From: Paragorgia papillata
Taxonomy: Eukaryota; Cnidaria; Anthozoa; Scleralcyonacea; Coralliidae
DNA: 64,000 nucleotides
Direction: 5' to 3'
NCBI GenBank assembly: GCA_035771165.1
Contig: JAWNZC010000337.1
Location: forward strand, 6,156,001 to 6,220,000
Shown here: piece by piece, positions 35,647 through 47,919 of the stretch
Position numbering within the stretch: position 1 is the first letter of the stretch
Layout of the letters: every line of letters starts with the position of its first letter
The notes under the pieces: model-generated
Seen by the model: the letters and a program-made list of their open reading frames with translations, nothing else
Told to the model about the DNA's origin: nothing
Databases searched by the model: none
Made by a program: the position numbers and the translations under genes

Positions 35647-36380
35647 CAGTGAAACCTGAGTTTTGCGACCCCCATGTTTTACGACCACCTGTCATATACG
35701 ACCACTTTTTCTGGCACGGACGATTTGTAGTTGAAATATACCTGCAATGAGCGACCACCTGCCTTACGCGACCAGCGACCGGTTTTTTGTGTCCCAAACA
35801 AGATATTTACCTGTTATGAGCGACCAACTCAATGTAAAACTGCCGAAATAAAAGAAATACCCGTTTTTTCATAGTAAACAAACGCAAATGCGACCACATG
35901 TGAAAACACGAAACCGGAAGTGTTGCTCAATTGCCGTGTTACCGCATTTTAGTCTTGTTTTGCTTCTCTTTTGAGCATTATTTGATGAAAATCTGTGTGA
36001 ATTTCTCCTGCCAAAGCCAAATAGTTTTTAGTTGACGTTTCAGAACAATCCAAAACCATGTGTAATATTTGTTAACTTTAGACAAACGGCTTTTTAACTT
36101 GGAAAGGAAAGTGACAAAACTGAGTGTTCACATCTAAAAAATACTACTGGAAGAGCGTAAATAAAGCCAAGAGCTATTAACAAGACCAAATCAGCGCAAA
36201 AATTGAATCTGAAACGTAACAAAAACACAGCGCAAAAACTGAAGTGAACGACAGTACGAGTCGCGGCGCTGCCAAAATGGCTGCTATGACGTCACATCAC
36301 CACCTGTCTGAACAACCACCTGTCCTTAACGACCACTTTTACGTGGCACCTGGGGTGGTCGCAAAACTCAGGTTTCACTG
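35647..36380. mobile_element. 734-bp MITE, TA target (Tc1/mariner-pogo type)
   Basis: Ends CAGTGAAACCTGAGTTTTGC and its complement are about 24 bp long and sit between TA dinucleotides (35645-35646 and 36381-36382). The inverted left arm of the host Penelope element carries the undisrupted site with one TA, proving the insertion and the duplication. Internal repeats of ACGACCAC follow the ends. No transposase; movement would have needed a related autonomous element. Confidence 0.93.
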
Positions 36381-36625
36381 TATAGTGTTATATGTAGGCG
36401 GAACTATTTATCTCTGTGTTGTCACTGTATGTAATTGTAAACCGTAGCTGTAGGCGTAGTGTGTAATCATCAATCGTAAGAGTAATTTTTTATCTCATTA
36501 GTGTTAACCCTGCGAAGGCTGCAGACTGGCAGCCGAAAGCTTGTTAGAAATAAATATCTTTGACCAGAGAACGTTTCAAACTTTAATATGTTTAATCCTG
36601 GTCGCGCTTCTAGCATTTTTAAAAA

Positions 36626-36637
36626 TATCTCAGAACG
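36626..36637. repeat. Target-site duplication, right copy
   Basis: TATCTCAGAACG matches 34866-34877. Confidence 0.75.
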
Positions 36638-36894
36638 GCTATTTATGGCACGTCACTTAGAATATAAAATGTGGGACTCATAATACTAAATCATAGCGCA
36701 TGCTCACATCAGTAATTTAATAATCGTAACCTATTAAACCTTACCTCGAAAGTTTATCAGCTCTTAACATGATGTAGTTTTAGCTAACTTAATAGACGTT
36801 TTAGCAGTCATTTACAGAATTCGTGTCCGTTAAAATACGGTAAAATAAATAGTAAATAGTATATATAGCATGTTTCGGACTAAAATGTGAAGAA

Positions 36895-38060
36895 ATTCTG
36901 AATTCTGAAAGAGAATTTTGAGCAAAAACATTGATACCAGAGTGACCACTGCCTGACAAGTCTTTTTTATTGTTGCTTAATTTTCTTTCGTTCGCTCAAA
37001 CAAGGCGTGCATAGCACTAAACATTTTAAACCGCGTTAATGAGACAGTACACTTAAGCTAAATTGCCCATATAAAACCTCAGTCTATCAAAAAAATAATT
37101 TGGAACTCAGCGAAAGTCTTTGTTCTATCTTGTTGTTTACGTTCATGCAAACTTGTGCATAGTGAGGACAATGTATTTTTGGTTTAATGAAGCAATTATC
37201 CAATACCTGAGTTTGAATAATAATAATCAACAAAAAATAATTGTGCACTGTAGAGAACGTTTGAACCAAAAATCACAGCTCATTGTAAGTGCTTTAAAAT
37301 TTGACGAGTTTCAGACGTTTTAGTTCTCGATTGACTATGAGCGGATGTAGCAAGGCAGTCCATGCACCATCCTTTGCAATTATATGTCCTCTCTGTTCTA
37401 ACTCTAATTAGCCTACATTACGAGATTAGCTCAATAAAAGGATAACTGCAAGTTAACAAAATAAATTCCGAGCAAAAACATTAAGTAAAAGCCCACTGCG
37501 TGCATGCGTGACATGCAGCAGTCTTGCTTTAATCGTTTGTTATAATATTTTTCGTTCGCTGCCAAAAGGCGTGGTACTAAAAAAATCTAAGGTCCCATTA
37601 ACGAGACACACTTAAGTCAACTTGCCCACACAAAACACTTCACGGATCTGCATGGCCAGGAAGTCATTCGTCCTTTGCAATCGTGTTCCCTCTATAATTT
37701 GGAATATTGTTCTAACTCTAATTACACACAGTTAGCTCAATGAGTAAATAACTGCAAGTAAAGAAAATAAATTCCAAGCAAATACATTGAGTATAAGCTC
37801 AATGCCTAACACTTAACAGTCTTGTTTTAATCGTTGGTTAATTATTTTTTTCGTTCGCTGCTAAAAGGAGCGGCACTTGAGAAACTTAGGCTACATTAAT
37901 GAGACACACTTAAACCAAATTTGCCCACACAAAATACTTCACGAATGTGGCTAGGAAGTCATCCACCATCCCTTTTAAGTGTGTTCTCTCTTTCCCTCGC
38001 AACTCTATTTGACCAACTTTAATTGCATGCAGTTAGCAACTCTATTTGACTAACTTTAAT
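36895..38060. repeat. Three diverged tandem units of about 300 bp
   Basis: TTGAGCAAAAACATTGA (36905), CGAGCAAAAACATTAAG (37470) and CAAGCAAATACATTGAG (37773) mark the units. Each continues with TTTTCGTTCGCT, AATGAGACA-type and TTGCCCA blocks. The first unit carries about 260 extra bases (about 37085-37345) absent from the others. The short frames inside have no domain. Confidence 0.75.
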
Positions 38061-38194
38061 TGCATGCAGTTAGGTCAATAAGGGCACGCCTTAAAATGCC
38101 AAAGCTCTTTAACTAATATCATCTATTTACTTTAAAGTCCAAAGTTCAATGTATATTTTGAACGGAATCGATAAACAAACCAGTCGATGTGTTT

Positions 38195-38196
38195 TA

Positions 38197-38252
<56 letters not shown>
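38195..38252. repeat. (TA)n microsatellite
   Basis: About 29 uninterrupted TA units. Confidence 0.97.
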
Positions 38253-38255
<3 letters not shown>

Positions 38256-39168
38256 TAAGAGAACATTTCATTAACAGAAAAAAAGATAAACAGGACTTGA
38301 GCTCAATGTGAATTAGAAGCTCAACGTGGTCGCAGCTTAATTCAGGTTACTGAATCAATCCCTGGCAGTTTGTTAAAGGCTAAATGGTATATGCAGAAAG
38401 CAGAATGACATTTTGAGTTCACTTTACACTGTGGTCCAAAAATGTGTCTTTTTGTCCCTTCACTTTGTTCAAACAGAAGCAAAATCGGATTTAAATGCTT
38501 TGGTATTTGTCATTAAGGCCCGGTTCATATGTCGTACTCAATTCACCAAGGCACTGTGCATGCTCACGGCTAAACTATAAAAATACGTCTATTTCAGGTG
38601 AAAGTGCTTTACAGCTGTTTGTTCAAACGGTTGTACTTTACACGAGCCGTGCCAAATGTATAAATTATTATAACTGATAATTTCGCATATTTTTTATAAT
38701 TTTTAGATATTTTTCAAAAGGTTGTCAGGCTTCACTTGTTAATAACGGCTTACGAAAAGATGGACGCCCGTTTCAATAAAATAAGAATGTACTATATAAA
38801 ATACTGTATAATATTACACTCGAGATTTTCCTTCACCAAAAATCCCTACAACATATGCAGTCTAATTGAGTGAAATGCCAAATATTGCTTGTAATATATC
38901 TTATATTCATATTGTATAGTCGACTAAAGTAAGTTACGTAAAGTCAAAATAATAGTTCACAAACTACTTTTAAATAAATTTTTATCTGAACTAAATAATT
39001 TTATATATGTACGGAAACTGCATTATTTTTCGTATTGATGTACATTTTGTTTTTGATTAAAAACTGCAAAGATGACAATATGTACTATTATAAAAGGATA
39101 GTTGAAACATCTTGATCATTTCCTGGTCTATGATAACAAAGTGTGAATGGTTCACATTGAAACATATA
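38253..39168. other. No gene recognised
   Basis: AT-rich DNA. Frame 38495-38677 has no domain. Confidence 0.4.
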
Positions 39169-39507
39169 CTTAAAGCCCCGCACAGACGACCACGTTTTCC
39201 TTGACAAGTTCCTTGGTAGCTTTCCTTGCTCGTGTGTACGATGAACACGTTTTCCCCCAACAATTTTCATTGACAAGTTATAATTGCTCGTGTGTTCCTT
39301 GATGGCAATGGTCGCGTAATAAGCTTAGGAGATGACCTTCTCATGTTTTCCTTGACGACTATACACACGAACAAATTCCCTTGTTCAAAAGCTGGCATGA
39401 CCAGCTTGTCAATTTGTGTCGTACACACGAACAAATAAAACTTGTCAAGGAAAAACTTGTCAAGGAAAAACTTGTCAAGGAAAACTTGGTCGTCTGTGCG
39501 GGACTTA
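39169..39507. mobile_element. piggyBac-type MITE, TTAA flanks
   Basis: CCCGCACAGACGACCACGTT and AACTTGGTCGTCTGTGCGGG form inverted ends next to TTAA on both sides. Inside, CTTGTCAAGGAAAA is repeated three times near the right end and in inverted form near the left. No transposase. Confidence 0.8.
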
Positions 39508-41263
39508 ATGCAGCACCCTGTACATTTCTTAGATAATTATTTGATATCTCAAGCCAGAGTTCCAAGTGCATTATTTTACTTGCAACAGGCGATATAACTT
39601 TTTACAAACTGTCGCACTGCTAAAGTACGGTAAAACTCAATGGATAAATCCTAAAATTTACGAAGCAAAATCTGCAGGAGGAGCGTCAGTGTTTTAAAAC
39701 ATGCATCGCCTGCGCATAGAATCACGGATTTAAGACAGACAATGTAAGAATAGCTTTTCTGAGCGTGCCAGTCAGAAACTCCTATGTATAAATTCAGAGA
39801 AAAATATTATTTAATAAATCTACCGATCCTTCCTCGTCAGTCCACGCGGAAGTAAATGAGTAAAATATCCGGGGAATAAACGGGAACCACATGGTAACCT
39901 AATTTTAGCGCATTTCGCCAAATAAGGTTTCAAGTGAGCTGTTTCTCTCAGAGCACACTCTATATACAATAACTCTATTTGCCGCTGAAAGAAAAAATTG
40001 CAGGAGAAAAGTGGCCGGATGTAGTTTCTTAGGATGATTGTCGTATGAATACTTTGAATTCCAGAAACACCTAAATTGACATATACTAAATTATTTAGTA
40101 GGCGAAAATTATTGTTTCTTCTTCGTGTAACCGTATTTCCAAAACTTGTAGACAATTATATGTATGTCTGGGGCTAATCTGTAGTTTTTACATGGATATA
40201 ATTATAGTTATTTCTAACAAATTAGTCTTATAATACGCTAAGGACGTTGGAAATACTGACAAGGAAAAAAATTAGTTAATGCAAACAAGAGAAACAACAC
40301 ACGTCTTTCTAAAGCAACATTTACTTAAGATATTTTTTCAGCTTAATAATTTTATCCGTTCAGTAGACTGTGGTCAAATATGGCATGTATAAATTTCCGG
40401 CAGACAGAAAATATACGGCTTAATTGTAGGAAATTAGCACCGAAATCACATTGTTCGGTTGGATTTATGGGAACCCATTCATCCGATAGAAAAGGCAGAA
40501 AAGACATTTCGGCACCGAGGTGTATAGGTTGTTGTTTGGCTGAGGATTTCATTAAGTAAACTAAACATCTACCAAAATGGATAAAGATAACCTGTCGAAT
40601 TTATTTAACATTGACCGATATCAATGCTTTCTTTACTATTGGATGAGAACAAGAAAAAACAGTTTCGCTGCGAAGCATGTAATTTAGGCGTTCGTGCATG
40701 GGAGAAATTATAGTGGTACTCGTGAGGTAGACAATCACAAAATGTGTCCACATATAACCAGTTTCCACCAAAATCTCTTATTATTAGTTTATCCGACATC
40801 GTCACACAGTAAAACTAATTTATTAACACTTAAAGGGCTATAAATGTTCGTCATGCACGCTCAGTATAAAAATCTACACGACGTTCAACCAATAATATCC
40901 ATGTCTTTGTAACAATGTTAGTGGATATTTTATTATTCCATCTGGTCAGTTTGTACAAAGGAATATCTGACCTAGATTGCCGGATTATATATACAAGCGC
41001 TTTGTGATTAGTGTGAACCTAAAAGACACATTCGCTTCATATTAAGTCTAGCTTTCAGTGAAGCATATAAGCACTAAGCAAGAACAGAGAACTGCGACAG
41101 CCACCTTCTAACATAGGGTATATATAAATATATATAGAAAATGTGTGAAAGCAAAAAAAGCCATAAAAGACTCAAAGTGAACTTTCCCCAGATTTCTTTA
41201 GTGCTAACATGTTACGTATAAAAGATATAACGGCACCTTTTTAATTTTATCCTATTTTAGCCA
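39508..41263. other. No gene recognised
   Basis: Frames at 39820-40155, 40352-40552 and 40605-40805 (all minus) have balanced composition but no family I can name. This is one of the few repeat-poor stretches, so short exons are possible. Confidence 0.35.
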
Positions 41264-41905
41264 ATTGTCAGTAAAAAGTGAGCTTTCTACACTATGATAT
41301 GCGCTTAATAACAAGTCATTCGTGTGCGTTGTACAATGAACGCCGTAGCCAACCTCGTTTTCGTTGTACGTACGGGCCAGATCTATACTTTATCTACCTT
41401 TGTACAAATCAGTTTTGCAATTGTCAGTAAAAAGTGAGCTTTCCATACCATATATGATATGCGCTTAATAACAAGTCAGCCGCTTGCTTTGTACAATGAA
41501 CTCCATAGCGAACCTTGTTTTCGTTGTACGTACGGATCAGATCTATACTTTATCTACCTTTGTACAAATCAGTTTTGCAATTGTCAGTAAAAAGTGAGCT
41601 TTCCATACCATATATGATATGCGCTTAATAACAAGTCAGCCGCTTGCTTTGTACAATGAACGCCGTAGCCAACCTTGTTTTCGTTGTACGTACGGATCAG
41701 ATCTATACTTTATCTACCTTTGTACAAATCAGTTTTGCAATTGTCAGTAAAAAGTGAGCTTTCCATACCATATATGATATGCGCTTAATAACAAGTCAGC
41801 CGCTTGCTTTGTACAATGAACACCGTAGCCAACCGCGTTTTCGTTGTACGTACGGATCAGATCTAATTCTTTATCTACTTTTGTATAAATTAATTTTGCA
41901 ACTAA
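41264..41905. repeat. 160-bp satellite, four units
   Basis: ATTGTCAGTAAAAAGTGAGC begins at 41264, 41420, 41580 and 41740. The first period is 156 bp and the next two exactly 160 bp. Each unit holds GTACAATGAACGCCGTAGCC and GTTTTCGTTGTACGTACG. The second and third units are almost identical, the first and last edges diverge, as expected of local unequal exchange. Confidence 0.95.
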
Positions 41906-42910
41906 GTACGGTTTTAATTTAATGTGACTATACAGTTAGCGAGGACCAATTGTATTTCTCGAGGTTAGCAATTGCGCGGTTCAAAGACATATACTACAAT
42001 ATTATATTACAATACGTAAATGACTTTATATATTATAAATTACAAACTATAAATTATAGCAATCCAACTAATCAAGCTTACCAGTTATTGATAAAGTAAA
42101 GTGTTTCTCGACAGAGGGCTGAGTGGAGTAAAAAAGACGGAGATCCAACAAGCGGCGAAGCCACTGTCAATACACAACACTGTATAACCACAGTTATAAT
42201 CTATTCTTGTCCACGATGTGCCAGTGTATAATAATGAACGTGTTGTTTATCATCCGAGGGCAATTAGCATTTTGTACACGTCTCAGAGATCATGGCGCCT
42301 TCGTCGGCAACGTATCATTTAAGTATCCTCTTGATGTTTTGTTCGGCTTCACGACATCTCTTGATACCATCGTGCTGTCGACCAATTAACTCGGCGATTT
42401 CTAAAAAAACGGAAGTAATAAATTTGCTGCTTAAGTTGGGCTTGCCGATCAGAGAACAATTAAGAAGTATAAAGAAACACGAGTCGCTTCTTGAAGCGGA
42501 AGTTGTTAAAAGAGAAAAATAATTGACGGGCGACGAAGTGAAGCTAAAGATAAGATCGATCGGTATAATATGGGGAAAGCGACTCGTTTTAATACTAGCG
42601 TGGGTTGTTCGTTTAAATTAATTAAAAACTATGCATAAACTACGAACAAATTAAAATAATAATACAGTGCGTGAAGTTAACGAAAAAGACAATCGCCAGT
42701 TTTAATTCCAATTTGAAAATGATAGTCTCAAGCAGTTAACACAAACAGGGAAAACTATAAGAGGTGTTGGGAAGACAAGTATTAAGTAATTATGAATTAA
42801 GACGTTTCAAACAATTTACCCTTCGTTGAATGTATTCGTATATATTAAAGCACACAATCTGAAATGCTGTCGAAGTAAATACTTCATATTAAAAAAACTA
42901 AAGAACATAG
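41906..42910. other. No gene recognised
   Basis: A plus frame ending at 42522 (LLLKLGLPIREQLRSIKKHE) has helix-like, charged composition but no recognised family. Confidence 0.35.
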
Positions 42911-43075
42911 ACCTTATTCAAAAATGGCTGCCGAATTAAAATTCTTCTATATACATATAAATTATCCCTTAACGACTCGTTTTCATGTGGGAAATTCAAA
43001 ATAATTTTTACTTTAAAACGAAGTCATAAGGGCTAATTTGTGTATCTTAATTCGGCGGCCATTTTTGAATAAGGT
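42911..43075. mobile_element. 165-bp MITE
   Basis: ACCTTATTCAAAAATGGCTG...CCGAATTAA and TTAATTCGGCGGCCATTTTTG...AATAAGGT are 29-bp inverted ends. Confidence 0.85.
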
Positions 43076-43814
43076 GTATTCACACTATAGTGACAAGTGT
43101 TACAGATCGATCTAACGTCGATCCAAGTCAAAAGCAAGCTGAATGAGAACGTTCGAATGTGAACGGAGATCGATCGAAACAAATATGAACGCTTTCTCAA
43201 CATCAATGGAAACCTGGATATGATCTTAGTGTGAATGGCCTCTCAAGACACTCAGTATAACGCGCATTGTTGTTATGGAACAACAGAACTTTATCTTTTT
43301 ACTCTGTCAAACGCCAGACAATTTTACTAGTCGATGAAGAGACGTCTCGGAAAGCCATGCATAAAATTAAGGATTTAATAATATACATGAAAAAATTTCT
43401 CAATTTTGAATGGCTAAGAGCAGTGCAGTTTTAAGGAAATACAGTGCAAATTTTTGAAGCGAATAAGCCAATCAAAACTGAAAAGAGCCAATCACGTTCT
43501 ACAACGGATTTTTACGGATGGCATTTTTCAACCTCGTGCCCAGGCTCTTTCTGCACATAATAAACAAATATGACTTTAAACGGAGAAGAACAATTTGTTA
43601 AAATTTGAAGCTAATTATTCCTTATAGTTGTCAAGTAAAGTACCTGCAAGAAAACTAGAAGATTCTTAGTGCTTTTAGTAAACTTTCTCGAGTAGTGGTA
43701 GAAGAATCAAAGCGTTTTTAAACAACCAAATATACGAGGAGTGGACACTGGCGAAAGGGACCTGTAGTGTAAGTACAGTTGACTTGGACATGTTTTCATG
43801 TATATTATTAATAA
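43076..43814. other. No gene recognised; MITE debris
   Basis: ACGCCAGACAATTTTACTAG at about 43312 is shared in variant form with 25272 and 29210. Remainder unassigned. Confidence 0.35.
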
Positions 43815-43978
43815 GTAATAGCATGGTTTTTCGTGCAATTTGGAAAAAACATGCCCTCGTGAGTTTTTCTAAGACCTCAAATAGTACTCGTCCTTCGGAC
43901 TCGTGCAATTTTGATAGTCTTTGAAAATCTCACTCGTGCATGTTTTTTCCAACTTGCACTCAAAACCATGCTATTACG
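43815..43978. mobile_element. 164-bp palindromic MITE
   Basis: GTAATAGCATGGTTTTT and AAAACCATGCTATTAC are the ends; TTGGAAAAAACATG pairs with CATGTTTTTTCCAA inside, and GAGT/ACTC motifs surround a CGTCCTTCGGACT centre. Confidence 0.88.
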
Positions 43979-44031
43979 TATACCAATACTAACGTAAAGA
44001 ACATGAGCGTAAAACACAAGTCGATAAAGGT

Positions 44032-44316
44032 GTAGTAATACGAGCAACAAATTGCTGCAACCTTGTTGCGTTGCAAGTTGAAAAGCGCTGTTGCACGTAT
44101 TACCACCCACCTCAAACATTGTCACGAAACAAAATTTCGTTGTTGCAAGTTGAAACAGCATGTTGCAGCAAGTAGAACTAGCGTCTACTTTTCTCAACAA
44201 TTTTTTTGCATGCGTGACAACAAAATGTTGTTGCATGCGTGACAACGTTTAAGGTGGGTGCAGTATTACGTGCAGCAACGTTGCGTTGAAAGTTGAAGAA
44301 AAATATTGCCCGTATT
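44032..44316. mobile_element. MITE rich in GTTGC motifs
   Basis: GTATTACCACCCACCTCAAA at about 44097 mirrors TTTAAGGTGGGTGCAGTATTAC at about 44250, and both sides carry GTTGCGTTGCAAGTTGAA/GTTGCGTTGAAAGTTGAA. The 43877-44245 minus frame spans it and is not a gene. Confidence 0.65.
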
Positions 44317-45022
44317 GTCAGTTAGTTTGTTTATAGCCGCTAAACTATAAAAAGAACACATTTTTCGTCTCTAAAAATGCTTGCAGTGTAAGATTTGTGC
44401 CAGTTGTTAATTGAAAAGATTTACACTTGCAGCCCTGATTAGTGTAACTATATTAACTGTTCCAAAAGTTTGTTAGTCTTACAAAGTTCAAGTTCATGTC
44501 TTTCACACAATTAAGGTAAGTTAGATCGAGATAACAAGTAGAAAAAAGTTTAGAAAAAACCCAAATCCAACAACATACAGGTTTAATCAAAGAGTGTTTT
44601 TCGATGAAGTATACACGGCAGCCGAAGTAGCTTGAGCTTTCAAGTTGTAAAGAAAGTAATTACAAATAGAGTGAATAATTAATCTTATAATATGCATGAC
44701 AAATTACCGCATTCTGATTGGTTGACAGGAATACAATTATATCATTAATTGCAGTGAAAATTAATATTACCACTGTACTGTAACAGCTGTAGTAAAAAAA
44801 TTCAAAATGGCGGTCTATTTTGTAATGAACAGATTTTCACTTTTCCAACGACTTGTGGTACAATGGACAATATCTTTTCACAATGAACACATATAGAACA
44901 CCCAGACTGGAAATTTTTGTGTTAAGCAATGAAATAAGCATTTTTAAAAGCTTGAACAAGTACGAAGCGTACGAGTCGCATTTCCAATTGTGTTTTGTCC
45001 AGTAACCAGTAACTTCAATGTT
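44317..45022. other. No gene recognised
   Basis: AT-rich; CAAAATGGCGG at about 44803 is a motif seen in other MITE ends here. Confidence 0.4.

Positions 45023-45072
<50 letters not shown>
45023..45072. repeat. (GTT)n microsatellite
   Basis: About 16 TTG/GTT triplets. Confidence 0.97.
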
Positions 45073-45073
<1 letters not shown>

Positions 45074-45423
45074 CTAGTCGCGTGCAAGGTTTCTTGTATA
45101 GGGGGAAATTAACCGACTGTATCTACTGCGTCAGACTGCTCGGACTGACTCGAGATGTGATCGGAAAACCTTCTGAAATTTGATTGGTCCCAAAGAATAT
45201 TCTATTGTTACTTAACTAACATTGGAAAACCTTGCATGCCGACATAGTATCTACTCGCATGCGCAGTAGATCCAAAAAGCATTGTAAAGATTGTTTGTGA
45301 ACATAATAGCTATCAAACGTTCAGATAAACGCAAAAATGTTGACAATGTAGTCCGCACAACATCGTAATTTTGTCTTATTTTTGTCATATTATAAGTAAG
45401 TAATCATAGGATTTCGCTTGTGG

Positions 45424-45426
<3 letters not shown>

Positions 45427-45504
<78 letters not shown>
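45427..45504. repeat. (AT)n microsatellite
   Basis: About 39 uninterrupted AT units. Confidence 0.98.
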
Positions 45505-45506
<2 letters not shown>

Positions 45507-45944
45507 CTTCTGAATATATAAGTAGTTGAAACTATTCTTATTAGACGGAGTTATACCGGTCGCGATTTAGGAATCAGCTAATTCTGTTGGGTTTCTCGTT
45601 TCTCGGTCTAACAGACCCAACGAGATTTCAAAAGTCCAGTAAACATCTGAACGCCGCGTGTTTTTTTCTCAGAAGAGAGTTACTCTGAATTTTTAAAGCT
45701 TGCAGCGTGTAGAAAAGTTTTCGATCACCATGGTAACTGATCAGACTTGACACATGATAATTAGTCATGACAACTTTACCTCCTTGGAAAGCATTTTTTT
45801 AAAAGAGACCGTATTTGGAAATGGGAAAATGAAAGAACTATGAAATACTCTGCTACACCAAGCTGTTATATTTGTTTTCTATTTATAGCTACACTAGGCA
45901 CTGACCTTAACTCTATAACTTTGAACGATACGGTCTATACAAAC
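45505..45944. other. No gene; contains a seed-like copy of the 9-bp repeat
   Basis: TTGGGTTTCTCG and AACAGACCCAACGAGA at about 45587-45622 form a hairpin whose right strand is two units of the minisatellite downstream. Confidence 0.5.
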
Positions 45945-46423
45945 CCAACAAATCCAACAGACCCAACGGATCCAACGAATTCAACAAATTGAACAAACTC
46001 AACAGACCCAACGGGCCCAACGAATTCAACAAACGCAACAGACCCAACAAACCCAACCGACCCAACAAACCCAACCGACCCAACAAACCCAATGAACCCA
46101 ATAGACCCAACAGATCCAACGAACCCAACAGACCCAACAGATCCAACGAACCCAACAGATCCAACAGACCCAACGAACCCAACAGACCCAACGAACCCAA
46201 CGAACCCAACAGACCCCACGAACCCAACAGATCCAACGGACCCAACAGATCCAACGAACCCAACAGACCCAACAGACCCAACGAACCCAACAGACCCAAC
46301 AGACCCAACAGATCCAACGAACCCAACAGACCCAACGAACCCAACAGATCCAACGAACCCAACGAACCCAACAGACCCAACAGATCCAACGAACCCAACA
46401 GACCCAACGAACCCAACAGATTT
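45945..46423. repeat. 9-bp minisatellite (AACAGACCC/AACGAACCC/AACAGATCC)
   Basis: About 53 nonamers in mixed order. Since 9 is a multiple of 3, the array stays open in several frames and gives false proteins such as NPTDPT or GSVGFV repeats on both strands. The left edge is diverged. Confidence 0.97.
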
Positions 46424-46527
46424 GTTATAAAAATATATTATAGCTGTAAAGTTTTGCTGACGCGATCTGTTAGTGTTTAATATCGTGACATTAAAGTCGC
46501 CCATGCAGCCCTATAGTATAATAATTA

Positions 46528-46818
46528 ACAATTTTGAAAAATAATTGACAAAGATGTCGGACGACTCCAGTGAAGACGTTGCCGCGATCGATATCTTCGC
46601 CGTATGTGTGTAGATGCTGTAATTCGAGCTTCGCCAGCAACCCCATTGACTTGTTTGGGGAAAAGTCAAACTAGGAGAACATACTCTATCAAGATTCCGC
46701 TCGGATATTTACGCATGCGTACCTCAACCGGAATAACAAGAATCCTGTGATTTGAAACGGATTATCCCAGAGTCTCTCGTTTCCCGGGTGGGGAACGTGG
46801 GCTCTGGGAACGAGATTG
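46528..46818 (-). mobile_element. Half copy of a Mutator-type element
   Basis: Matches the left half of 53684-54771 in reverse orientation, from AAGATGTCGGACGACTCCAG through CAGCAACCCCATTGACTTG to the end CTCTGGGAACGAGATTG. The other half is missing. Confidence 0.8.
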
Positions 46819-47183
46819 ACCAGTATTGGGAATAACTGTATATGTATAAAATTTAAATTTCAGAATTTTTTTTGTTAGGATTAGAATTAAGCTAGTCTTC
46901 ATTAAAGTTTGCAGCGTCATTTTGGCAAAGCGCTCTCATTTCGTCAGAATTTATGCCACTAAAATAGAATAGATATCGTTAGAAAGCTATTAATTTGTAG
47001 AATACAATGTTGTATTTGATTTTGCGATAATAGTTAATTAATAATAGTAAATAATAGTAAATTTTTTAAATAAAACCAGAGGGCTTTACTTGGGGGCGAC
47101 TCAAGTACAAAACGTTTCATTTCGTTCAAAAAAAAATTTCGTAGTTCCATTCCAAGATAAATTTCCAGCAAAACGGTTTTATG
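46819..47183. other. No gene recognised
   Basis: AT-rich flank between two Mutator-type elements. Confidence 0.4.
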
Positions 47184-47899
47184 CAATCTCGTACCCAGAG
47201 CCTGCGATCCTTTTGGTCATTACCAAGGATCAGAGGCTCTGGGAAACTCCGATGAAAAATACCCCAAAATTGGGTTTTTGTTCCCAGTCCTCTGGTTCCC
47301 AGTAATTTGTTGCTGTCATCGACGATCTTTAGCTTGTTCGAAGACCAGGGAAAATATTTGTTTACCGATAAAGAATGGCCCAGCGTATGTTTTACAAAGC
47401 TCTTGACAAAGCGTTACAGTACAAATGGTCTTTCTTAGCTTTTCTCTAAATCGTCAACGGACAATTTGACGAGTTCGCCGTCGGCACTCGGCAGTGATCG
47501 AGTCAGCCGTTCAGGTAAGGAATTGTACTTTCTGTCAGGAATTTTGGCTAAACTACATCGACCTTGTATTCTCTAATATAATTTTAAAGTGCTGAGACGG
47601 AACTGCGAAGAATTACGAGACGAGTCAGACGAGAATAATAATAGTTTTAACTTGTAAATTGTCCGGATTTTTGCTGTTTTGAATTATTTCATGTGTTCAA
47701 TTGTATTTTGGGTCTATCGTGTACAATTATGTGTTACAAAATGTCGAGAAATCGATTAAACAAGTTAGCAACGTGCACATTATTTGAAATTTTGCTGTTT
47801 TTAAACTAACCAATCAGATGACAAGTTTCATCGGAGTTTCCCAGAGCCTCTGATCCTTGGTAATGAGCAAAAGGATCGTAGGCTCTGGGAACGAGATTG
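47184..47899. mobile_element. Mutator-type non-autonomous element, 716 bp
   Basis: Ends CAATCTCGTACCCAGAGCC and GGCTCTGGGAACGAGATTG extend to about 68-bp inverted repeats (through TGATCCTTGGTAATGA). The flanks GGTTTTATG and GATTTTATG are a 9-bp target-site duplication with one change. The interior has no transposase; it holds a 24-codon frame starting ATGGCCCAGCG (about 47376) and a donor-like CAGGTAAGG (47511), which could be captured host exon sequence. Confidence 0.8.
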
Positions 47900-47919
47900 G
47901 ATTTTATGAAGATGAGTAG

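Larger units (their letters stand above)
34878..36625 (+). mobile_element. Penelope-like retroelement copy with inverted terminal arm
   Basis: 34878-35227 is the reverse complement of the element's own 3' region (35526-35646 plus 36383-36590), so a truncated inverted copy of the end precedes the body, as is common in Penelope insertions. The body encodes only the C-terminal endonuclease (35228-35525); the reverse transcriptase is missing. A 12-bp target-site duplication flanks the whole. Both ends carry a stem-loop followed by GCCGAAAGCTTGTTAG, derived from the hammerhead layout but with the catalytic box changed (CCTGCGA on the right, CCGCCGA on the left). A 734-bp MITE interrupts the right arm only. 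Confidence 0.88.

Noticed and set aside
45913..46504. Long repetitive proteins (up to 189 residues) on both strands
   Set aside because: Generated by a 9-bp tandem repeat that stays open in several frames; no start context, domain or non-repeat continuation.
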